Assembly: GCA_009829735.1 (NCBI GenBank)
Contig: CM020619.1
Location: forward strand, 29,042,063-29,106,062
Source of the DNA: Pyropia yezoensis
Lineage: Eukaryota > Rhodophyta > Bangiophyceae > Bangiales > Bangiaceae
Direction of reading: 5' to 3'
DNA: 64,000 nucleotides
How positions within the stretch are numbered: position 1 is the first letter of the stretch; each line of letters begins with the position of its first letter. Positions 50,533 through 64,000 of the stretch are shown piece after piece. Under the pieces are notes generated by a model, which was not told the DNA's origin, made no database searches, and was given only the letters and a program-made list of their open reading frames with translations. The translations under genes were made by a program, and so were the position numbers.

Positions 50533-52724
50533 ATGGCGAAGACTGGCGTGCGATCCCGTCGTCGGGGCGGCGCGTCAGCGGCGGCGCCTGTCGGCGGACA
50601 GACGCCCCAAGTGTCAGCGGCTGCGGGCAGGCTGGCTGCCGCGGCCGCCTCGCCTCTGGCGGCCGCTGGAGCAGACACCAGTAGCAGCGGCGGTGGCGGC
50701 GACCAGGGGCAAGCTCCATTTGCGGCCTCCACCGGAAATGGGTCCATTTTGCGTCGCGGTGTTGCCAAGGCACCCGTGGCCGCCCGCCGTCCCCTTCTTC
50801 GGATGGACCTGTTGGCGCTCGCCTTGCTGACGGTGGCGGCGGCGGCCACCCGCTTCTACCGCCTGTCAGAGCCGGCTGCGGTTGTGTGTAGGTTGCTTTT
50901 GAGGGTTGGGGAGTAGGGGGGTAGCCGAGTGAGAGGAGCAGTTAGTTGGTTTGGAAGTGCCGGGGACGTGCCGTTGACAGAGGACTGGTCGATGTCGTCC
51001 GTGGCTGACCCGTGTATGGTTTGCACTGGTCTTCCGTGTGATGTCTGGCTTCTTTGTTTTTCGTTTACTTGTACCCGTCTGCTGATGTTGCTCGTGCCAT
51101 TCTGGTGCGAACAATGGTCCCTGCGCCTCATCCTCTGCCATCCCCGCCTGTCGCCACCTACGATTGTCATTGCGCATGTGGCCCGCGCCCGCCCGTGCTT
51201 CTGCCCCCCCTCTGGAACCTCGCCCCAGTTGACGAGTTCCACTTTGGCAAATTCGTGGACAGCTACCTGAACGGCACCTACTTTTTTGACATCCACCCGC
51301 CGCTGGGCAAGCTGACGCTCGCGGCGGGCGGCCGCCTCGGCGGCTACACCCACGTGCCCGGGTTTTACTATGACAAAATTGGGAAAAACTACACCATTGA
51401 CGGCGTCCGGTACCTCCCCCTCCGTGTGACGGCCGCGACGTTTGGCGTCGCGTCCGTGCCGCTCACCTACACGCTTGCCCGCACGCTGGCCATGAGCCCT
51501 GCCGCGGCGGTGCTGGCCGCCACCGCCAACTTGTGCGACTTCCTGTCTCTCATCGAGGCGCGGCTCATCCTGGTGGACTCGCAGCTGCTCTTTTACTGTC
51601 AAGCAGCGCTTCTGGCAGCCCTGCGACTGTGGCAGACGACGCCACGCACAGCGGCGCGGGTGGGGTGGCTGCTGACGACGGGCGTCCTGTCTGGCTGTGC
51701 GCTGTCCATCAAGCACACGGCGCTCGCCACGCCTGGCTTGATTGCGCTCGTCTCGTTCTTTGGCGCCCACTTCCTCCCCTCTCCCCTGTCGCTGGTAGAG
51801 TGTTTGGTGGCAGGCCTTTCGGGCATTGGGGTTTACGCAGCGTGGTTCTGGGTTCACTTTGCCCTCCTTCCGCTGAGCGGCGGCAAGGGTGACCGCTTCA
51901 TGAACGCTGCGTTCCGTAAGGCCTTGGTTGGCTCGCCCACGTACGACCCGAAGGCTGTCAAACCCGGTTTTTGGTCCTCCTTTGTGTACCTGAACCGGCG
52001 GATGGTGGCGTCCAATGCGGGGATCTCCAAAAAGCACACCTGGCAGACCCGCTGGTACGAGTGGATGGTCAACATGCGGGGCGTACTTTACTTTTCTCGC
52101 AAGGCCACCACGATGGAGACAGAGGCCAAGGCGCTCACCTCGTACGCCGAAGCGCTGGGCAACACGACCGACGCGGACCCCGCAGCCGTTGCTTCCGCAG
52201 TGGCAGCGGCTGCCAAGGCTTCCGTGGACGCGGTGGTGGCAGTGGCCGACACTAAGACGCCCGAGGGCGCCGCCGCGGCGCTGTCAACCAAAGTGTATCT
52301 CATTGGCAACCCGGTGGTGGCGGGCATGTGCCTCGCGACGGGCCTCGGCTTCCTCGGCACCGTGGCGCTGCTGGTGCGCTACCGCCGCGCCGCGTTGGCA
52401 GATGGCTCTGCCGGCGGCCGCGCGCGGGTGGGGGCGCTTTACACAGGTATATTTCTGCTGTCTGGGTGGGTGGCCAACCTGGCGCCTTACGTGCTGGTGG
52501 ACCGGCCCGCGTTCCTCTACCACTACATCCCCAGCCTGATGTACGCACAGCTGCTGTCGGCCCAGCTGGTGGATATGCTGCCGGTGGCGCCGCGACGGGT
52601 GGTGGTGACCGTGGCGGTGGCCGCCATGGCCGCCGCCCTTGTCTTTTGGGCGCCCTGGATCTACGCGCTGCCCCTGACAAAGGAGGAGCACCTGCGGCGC
52701 CAGTTGGGCTCGCAGTGGACTTGA
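50533..52724 (+). CDS. PMT: Protein O-mannosyltransferase (PMT), MIR-less form, 2 exons
   Basis: This is an ER membrane enzyme that transfers mannose from dolichyl-phosphate mannose to Ser/Thr. Exons are 50533-50887 and 51229-52724; the intron (50888-51228) has GTAGGT and CCCCAG. Splicing restores VVFDEFHFGKF, the invariant segment with the catalytic Asp-Glu pair, followed by FFDIHPPLGKL. The product is 616 aa with about ten hydrophobic helices. After HTWQTRWYEWMVNMRGVLYF comes YLIGNPVVAGM, as in other PMTs, and the C-terminus has YHYIPSLMYAQLL. The lumenal loop that carries three MIR domains in fungal and animal enzymes is here only about 130 residues of Ala-rich sequence. The ATG at 50533 was chosen; the frame is open 34 codons upstream. 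Confidence 0.9.
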
Positions 52725-53454
52725 TGATGCACCCTTTGCCGAGGCGGTTGGGACTGCTGGGGGGTCAGGGGTGGGGGAGGCGTGTCTCGCGACATGGTGT
52801 CTCTTGTGGGGCTGCGGTGGTGACTGTGGGCAGCCGCGTCTTCGGGGGCATGGGAGGGTCTTGGCCCCCTTATCCTTGTCCTGCGCTGTGTGCTTTTTGT
52901 GCATGCATCCCCTGGGGTTTTATCTGCTCGTGCATGCGAGCCGAGCGGCGCGTTGCGACGAGGGTGAGCCGCTGGGGGCGTGGCTCACCCGTTTGATTCC
53001 ACGGCCTCGAGGCAGCCCCGCTCGCAACGCCGGCCTCGCCCGCCGCGGTCGCTCCCGCTGCTACCAGCAGTGGGCGGGCGTCGTGCGGGCGGCGCCGCGC
53101 CATCCGCCTTCCGCCGTGTGGGGCCGTCCACCTTGTCCTGTACCGAAACGGCGCCACCCAGGCTGGTGGGTGCGAGACGTTTGCACGCCCGCGCGGGCCG
53201 TTGCGGAGTGGCCTGCGGTGTCCCGCCATTCCCCCACAGGCGCCACCCAGTGCCTCTGACCTTCGCTGGTAGAATCCCTCACGCCCATTGCTCCCTTCCT
53301 CATCTGCCCGCCCCCCTGAATGACAATATCGCTTCTCGTTTTTATCTCTTTGCCTTGCTCTTGCTCTCCCCATCGCCCCCATCCCCCTGCTTCCCCCCCA
53401 CCCCCCTCCTACCCTCCCCCTCCCCCCCCTCACATTCGCCTCCCCCTTACCCCA
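52725..53454. other. Convergent 3' intergenic region
   Basis: This spacer lies between PMT (plus) and a small membrane-protein gene (minus). No supported gene. From 53330 the sequence is C-rich. Confidence 0.6.
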
Positions 53455-54081
53455 TCAATCCTCCTCCGTCTCATCCACCACTTGGAAGCTTACCCCCCGC
53501 CACGCATTCACGCCCGCCACCGCCAGACACCCGAGCGACGCAAAGACCAGCGCGCCGAGCGCGCCAAGACCCCGCCCCGTTGGCAACGACTCACACCAGC
53601 ACACAAACGCCTTGGTCGCCTCCGGGTCATCCAGCACGTCCGGCGCGGGCAGGCAGCAGGACCACGTGTAGAACCAGTTGGGGACGGGGCAAAAGCAGGG
53701 GACGATTCTCTCAATGCCCGCGTTGCACCGCTCGTGCGAGTAGGGGTGCGCACACGCGGCAGCGGGCGACGGGCCGACGGCCGCCGCAGTGGCGGCGACC
53801 GCCGCCGCCACCGCAACCGCCGTCAGTGACGGGCGGTGGGCGCGGCGGCGGCCGTGGCGGCGAGCGCCGGGGTCCCCGTGGCACCGCCGCCGCGGCCGCA
53901 GCCGCGGTGGCCGGGTGCCGCCATCGTCGCCCGCCGGCGAGACAACACGGGAAGGGGCGGCGGCCGCCGCGGCAGCGGCGGCGGCAGGGTCGCCGCCACC
54001 GTCGCGGCACCGCTCTTCGTCACCCCTCCTCATCCTCGTGCTCACACCACCACCCCCAACGCCGGGCAGCACAGACCACAC
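53455..54081 (-). CDS. Unrecognised small membrane protein with Cys-rich segment
   Basis: This frame encodes 208 aa. A later ATG at 54033 is an alternative start. The N-terminal third is Arg/Ala/Pro-rich. A hydrophobic stretch follows (SLTAVAVAAAVAATAAAVG), then a Cys/Trp-rich region of about 60 residues (CNAGIERIVPCFCPVPNWFY and following, eight or more cysteines in all). A second hydrophobic helix comes next (GALGALVFASLGCLAVAGVN) with a short acidic tail (VVDETEED). This pattern suggests a lumenal or extracellular disulfide-rich loop anchored by one or two helices. The Cys/Trp content makes it unlikely to be a composition artefact. No family is assigned. Confidence 0.5.
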   Translation of the reverse strand: MWSVLPGVGGGGVSTRMRRGDEERCRDGGGDPAAAAAAAAAAPSRVVSPAGDDGGTRPPRLRPRRRCHGDPGARRHGRRRAHRPSLTAVAVAAAVAATAAAVGPSPAAACAHPYSHERCNAGIERIVPCFCPVPNWFYTWSCCLPAPDVLDDPEATKAFVCWCESLPTGRGLGALGALVFASLGCLAVAGVNAWRGVSFQVVDETEED

Positions 54082-55371
54082 AAGAAAAACGAGGAGCGGG
54101 CGCGAGGAGGAGGAGTGGTGGGGGGGGGGAGGGGGGGGGGAGTCGGGTGTGTTGGCCGCTGCTCAACGGTGCGCCCACAGCCGACTCGCAGGCAGTGAAA
54201 AAACGGTGCCGCGGCGGGGCCGCTGGCAGCGGCGGCAGCGACTTCAGCCGCGGTGGCGGCGGCCGGAAAGGGCAGCGCGGGGGAGGGGGAGGGCCAAAGG
54301 GAGGGGCAGGGGGACCGCCTGTGCTCGGCAAGAGACGCGGACCCGGCGGCGCCGGCACTGTCGGCCGCGCCGGCGCCCCGTGTCCCCCCGCCTCTGCCCC
54401 GTGGCCGGGCGCAGGGGGGGGGGCCCTCCGGGCGGGGGTTGGAGGGTGGGCGCCCATGTGCGCAACGGCTGCGTGCCAACCCCACCCACTGCCCCCCCCC
54501 ACCTCCCCCTCCCGGAGCGAGAGCGTAAACGCCGCGGCCCGGCGGCGGCCGCTGCAGCCGCCCCCGACTGCCGCCCCGCGCCTCCCACCACCCCCACCCT
54601 CGGGATGGCCCCCCACACGGGCAAAGTAGACGGGGCAGACACGCCTGGCGGCCGACGCCACACAGCACATGACCCCAGCAGTGGCTGCAGGGCCACGTTC
54701 CAGCCACCCGCCGCCGGTCGGCCGAAGACGGGGTGATCATTGGGATGATCCCGACCGCCCAACCTCTGCTCTCCCCCACCCCCCCGACGGTTGTCCAAAG
54801 ATCATCTCATCGGCAGCGATGATCTGCGCCGAGCCCGCCTGCCGGCTGAGCCGGCTGGCCGCCGCCCCCGCTGCCACCGGCGTCGAGGCGGGGCTGGCCG
54901 CCGCCGTCCGCCAGGGCCGCTACGGTGGGGCCGCCAGCAGGGCCCGCCTGACCGCCCTCGAGATCCCAGACGCAGTGAGTGCGTTGAGCAGCACGTGGTC
55001 TCGATCCAGGTAGATATGTAAACCACCAGCAGCTGCCTTATTTAGGCGCACACGGGCCACCACGGCCACCGCCCACGATGTGTGCCAGGGAGGGTGTGGG
55101 TGCCCCCGCCCGCTCACGCCTTCGCTGGCGGGAGTGCGCCCCCCTTGTAAGGGAAAAGGTGCGCTTCCGACAAACCTCAAGACTGACCGCACGGGCCATG
55201 AGCCGCAACGTGGGCGCCCCGAGGGCCCCCGCGCGGAAGGCGTCCTCGCCTCGCGGCCAACGGACGGTGCAGCGGCGGCGGTGCTGGTCCTGACCGCACC
55301 GCCCGGCTGCCACCATCCTCGAAGTCCTCCCATTCCCGCCCCCCCCCCCCCCCTCACCGCCCCCCCTCTCT
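54082..55371. other. GC-rich region without supported genes
   Basis: Every frame is open for long stretches because of composition. A frame at 54820-55013 (plus) and several minus-strand frames lack recognisable features. C-homopolymer runs flank the region. Confidence 0.5.
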
Positions 55372-57664
55372 TCACTCGTCGTCTGCACACCATGTGCTCG
55401 CGTCACGCCGCCCGCTGCCATCTGCGTCGGGGGCGGTCACCCCCCCCCCCCCTCCGCCATCGGCGAGGGCATCGTCCGCCCCCCCCCGGGGTGTCCATAG
55501 CGTCACGCCCACGCACACCGCGTCGGCGGCCGCGTCGTACCAGCCCGCCGCGGGGTGCAGCAACGTTGTCATGGGCAGGACGGACCGGAAGCCCACGGCC
55601 TGGCCGGGGGACGTGAACCGCTTGTACGCGCACGCCTTGCCTGTGGCCGCCCACGGGCTGCGGCCGCTCACCCCGGGGGGGAGGGCGGGAAGGGGGGGAG
55701 GCAGGGAGGGGGCGACGGTGGGGACCTTGGTGGTGCTGCTGCTGCCGTCGCCGTCGCCGCCGCCGCCGCTGCTGCTGCCGGTGCCGGCAGCCGCCCCCCG
55801 CGATGGGGGTGGCCCCGCTCCGGCCGCCGCAACCACCGCCGCAGCGGCGGCTGAGGTCCGTGGCGGCGGGGGCGGGTCGGGCGACGGGCACGCAACAAAG
55901 AGGCGGAAACGGACGCCAATGTCAACCGCGTCGGTAAGCTCGGGAAGGCAGCACAGGTAGAGGGAGAGGCTTTTCCCGCGGGGCCGGGGGGCGGTCGAGC
56001 CCATCGCGGGTGGGTGGTCGCCGGCCCCGCCGCTGCTGCTGCCGCCGCCGCCGCTGCCGTCGCCGCCGCCACCAGACGTTGACGAGGGTGCCCCCGCGTC
56101 CGCGCGCCCCCCCCCCCCCCCCCCCCCCCCCTTCGTCTGCCCAGAAGTCCACCCATAAGGCCCACCGGTGCCCTCCAAAGGCCCGTGCGGGCGTGCGCAC
56201 CCGCCGCCGGCCGCCGGCCGCGACGCCCACCAGGGTGGCGGTGAACGTCAGCGACGCGGCTGACCGGCCGCGGAACCGCATTGATCGGTACGCGGCGAGC
56301 GGGAAGCGCAGGCGGGGGGCCCGCCCAGAGGCGGCGGCGGCGACGATTAGCGGCGGGTCAAACGCGGCACCCGCCGCGTTGGGGGGCGGGGGGGATGGCT
56401 CGAGTGGAGCGGGGGGGGAGGGCGTCGCGTCCGTCCCCCCAGTCGTGGCCGCCTCCCCATTGGTGGAGGACGTGCCCCCATTGGGCACCTTGGTGACAAG
56501 CGCCGCGGTGGCGGCCGCAGCGTCCGCGGCGGCCTCTGCATCTGCTGCAGCGGCGGCCGCCGCCTCTACGGCCGCCGCCTCTGCCGCGACGCCGAGCGCT
56601 TCGGCGTGGAGCCGCGCCTCGGCGCGGCGGACGAGTGCCTCGAGCAGTCGCCGCGGAAACGCAGACGCCACCTCTGGCGGGATGCCCTCCCTCCCCGCGC
56701 CGCTGCCCAGCGCGGCCGCGGCCCGCACCAACGCGTCGTCGGGCAACGTCGGCAGGCGTACCAGCGCGAGCACCCGCGCCGCGTCGGCGGGCAGCCGGCG
56801 TGCCGCTCGCACCCACCGCAGGGCGGCGGCGAGGACCACCTCCTCGGACGGCACCGCCAGGTCATTGAGGCCGAGCGCCGCCTCGACGACGCCCACCGGC
56901 GCGGCCGCCCAGTCGGCCGACGCCGCGACGGCAGCAAAGCGACGAGTCAGCATCGCCCGGCAGGCCGCCGCCAGGCTGGGTAGCCGATACGAGCGGGCGA
57001 GCGCGCCCAGCCGCAGCACGCAGTCGGGGCGTGCCGAGGCGGCAACGTAGGCAGACGCCGCGGCGGTCGCTTCGATAAAGCCGTACGTAACGGCGGCGTG
57101 GAGCACGGCGAGAGCGTTGATCGGTCCGAGGCCGGATAGTGGTTGCCCGTACGTATAATCGAGGCACAGCGTGACGGCGGCCGCGTCGACACCGACCAGC
57201 GGCACCTCTGTCACCGCCCCGCGCACCACCGCGGGGGGGTGATTCGGGGGCAGCCCGGGAGGCATGGCGGAAGTGCCGGCGCCCGCCGGCCCGCTGTCGC
57301 GCGCAGCGGGGGCGGAGGCCCCCTCTCTGGTAGTGGCCCCGACGTCGACGTCGTCGGCGGCGGTGGTAGTGGCGGTGGAAGTGGGGGCGGCAGCGGGGGG
57401 GTCCCCACCCACGGCGGCGGCGAGCATGGTCCGGAGGACGGGCGACGCAGCTGCCAGAACCACCCGGTGAGCCGGCAGGGCGGTGCCCCCGACGGTGAGT
57501 ACCGCGTCGGCCAGAGGCGCGAGTCGCGGCTCCCGCAGCCGCCCGAGGGTGACGGCCCCCCCCAGACGAACACGGATGCGAGCGCCCAGGGGGGGGGGGT
57601 GGGTAGGCGCCGCGTGGCCACCGCCGCCGCCGCCCCCACCGGCTACCGAAAGAGTGGTGGCCAT
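55372..57664 (-). CDS. BTB-BACK-MATH protein, frame broken at a G27 tract
   Basis: This is probably a substrate adaptor for a CUL3 ubiquitin ligase. From the ATG at 57664 there is a BTB domain (VLTVGGTALPAHRVVLAAAS ... YGQPLSGLGPINALAVLHAA) and a BACK domain (CVLRLGALARSYRLPSL ... LGLNDLAVPSEEVVLAAALR). After a low-complexity linker comes the first half of a MATH domain (VRTPARAFGGHRWALWVDFW). The frame then enters 27 G residues (56131-56105). The second half (GKSLSLYLCCLPELTDAV ... YKRFTSPGQAVGFRSVLP ... AVCVGVTLW) is in the next frame and ends at 55372. One G fewer would join both halves, so a homopolymer sequencing error is likely. A first-frame-only product would end at 55922. Confidence 0.75.
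56105..56131 (-). other. G27 homopolymer at the frame break of the BTB-BACK-MATH gene
   Basis: The plus strand has 27 consecutive C. It encodes glycines in the middle of the MATH domain. The reading frame before the run and the matching frame after it differ by one base. Confidence 0.85.
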
Positions 57665-59047
57665 GACTAATGGAGGGGGGGGGGGTTCTTAAGCCGGCCG
57701 GGATGGATGTGAGGACGGAAGGGGGGGAAAGTAGAAGGAAGCCGGGGTGGGAGGGATTGGTGTGGGAGGGCAGAATGAAAAAATGGCAAGGCGATGAGGA
57801 TTGGGAGGGGGCGGACGGGGGGCGCGGTAGCGCCGCTCGTGAAGATGGGGGAGAGAAGGGGTCGGGGGCACTGGGGGGCACCCAAGGCGGGTAGACAGAC
57901 GGGCGGCCGATCACGCCACCGCGTCCCAGGCCTCACAGTCGCGGCGCGGGCGGGCAGGGGGGGGCGGGGGGAGGCGGCAGGCGCCGACGACACGCCCACG
58001 AACCGGCAGGCCCTGAAGGGGGGGCGAACGGGGGGCGGGGGGGTCTGCAGGGGCGGGGTGACGGCCTTGACGGCGACGGTGACGGTGGCGGCAGCGGTGA
58101 CGGCAGCGGTGACAGCGGTGGCGGGGTAGCAGCGGCAGTGGCGTGGCAACTAAGCATACAGAACATACAGGATGTATGTATTGTACTGTACAGTACAGTC
58201 GCAGCCGCCTGGACAGCCCCCGCTCGAGTTGTCGTGGCGCCGTCGGTTGGCCACGCCCACGCGCAAGCGCCCCTTCCCCCCTTCTCCCCTCCCCGCGGGC
58301 CCGCCCCTCCCCTCCCCGCCGACGATGAGGGCAGAGGAGGGGCGGAAGGGGCGGGCAGTGACGGTGGGGTGGTTGACAGCACCGGCTGAGTGGCGATGGG
58401 TCGACAGACGGGTGGCACCCGCCCGCGCGCGCTCCCCGTGCTGCGGCGCGCATACGTATTCACCCACCGCGCCCGAACGTAATGGATGGGTGGCGCGGGG
58501 GCGATCCCCAAGCTCGCGGCGGGTGGTGATCGTGGCACACGGGTGGCCCGAATCGGAAATCCCGACCAGACCCGAAACTTTCCGAAACCCTCGATCCTAG
58601 GGGATGGCCGGCGCGGCCCTTTGCCCACGTGGGCGATGCGCCTGTGGCACACGAGGACCACGCGTGGTGCCCGTGCACGGGCATGGGCGCTGGAGGTGGT
58701 GGGAGAAGCGGCAGGGGTGGCCAAGAGGCCCGCCTGAGCAGCGAAATGCGTCGTCGCCAGAAGGTGGGGGGGAGGCGGATGGGGAAATGAGGTAGTAAGG
58801 CACCCGCAAAAGAAACAAAAAAAAGGGCTCAGCTGTCTATCCCCCGCATCTGTCGTGGCCCGACTGGGCCTGCCACTGTCTACACCTACTCCACCTGCTC
58901 CTGGCGACACCCAACGACAGCGCCGTCGTCTACACCCGCCAGTTTTCCTACCCCCCACCTTCCACTTCAAACTTCCCCTCCTTCCCCACTTCCCCCCCCA
59001 CCCCCGCCCCTCCGCCCCACCACCAAACATCCGTGTGCAGCAGCCGT
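57665..59047. other. Intergenic region, two minus-strand genes flanking
   Basis: It includes the upstream region of the BTB gene (left) and the 3' side of Cpn60 (right). A perfect 16-bp palindrome lies at 58182-58197. No gene is supported, though several frames are open. Confidence 0.55.
58182..58197. repeat. 16-bp perfect palindrome
   Basis: TGTACTGTACAGTACA equals its own reverse complement. A small CATACA/TGTATG hairpin precedes it. Similar TACAGTACAG motifs occur near 63240-63268, so the two sites may derive from one small repeat. Confidence 0.7.

Positions 59048-64000
<4,953 letters not shown>

Overview
The window is nuclear DNA of a GC-rich eukaryote with few introns. It encodes a cyanobacterial-type chaperonin with an N-terminal extension that looks like a plastid transit peptide, a cytosolic-type seryl-tRNA synthetase, an exosome DIS3/RRP44 subunit and a protein O-mannosyltransferase. 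As far as I know, land plants and green algae lack that last family. Long single-exon genes, a plastid and a PMT gene together point to a bangiophycean red alga of the Porphyra/Pyropia type. This is an inference and has not been checked against a database.

Layout. Positions 1-12891 are a stack of Ty3/gypsy LTR retrotransposons of two families, nested in one another. The youngest copy has gag and a chromodomain-bearing pol, both intact as far as they lie in the window. Positions 12892-13671 hold an unrecognised ORF with an acidic tail that abuts an LTR. Positions 14784-21068 hold three host genes: an ER-anchored RING E3 ligase of RNF5/RNF185/RMA type (three exons), a Sey1/RHD3-like protein that has lost its GTP-binding loop, and seryl-tRNA synthetase. 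Positions 21069-36650 are repeat-rich and nearly gene-free. They contain hairpins, a 76-bp minisatellite, a tRNA-like Pol III promoter, a decayed ORF with three in-frame TAG codons, and three copies of a 2.1-2.7 kb TIR element. Two of those copies sit head to head and make a palindrome of about 5 kb. Positions 37648-61000 are gene-rich: two tandem CCT-motif proteins, a secreted VWD/root-cap-like protein, a small three-exon protein with a 24-nt exon, DIS3, PMT (one intron), a small membrane protein, a BTB-BACK-MATH protein broken at a G27 tract, and Cpn60. Positions 61000-64000 show no gene I can support.

Three host genes have unexpected biochemistry. The Sey1-like protein has no Walker A residues. 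DIS3 keeps its exonuclease site and exosome-binding cysteines but has lost three of the four acidic residues of its PIN endonuclease. PMT lacks the MIR domains usual in eukaryotic members. All introns I could place are GT-AG and keep frame. Because GC content is very high, long open frames occur on both strands and in several frames, and most of these were discarded as shadows.
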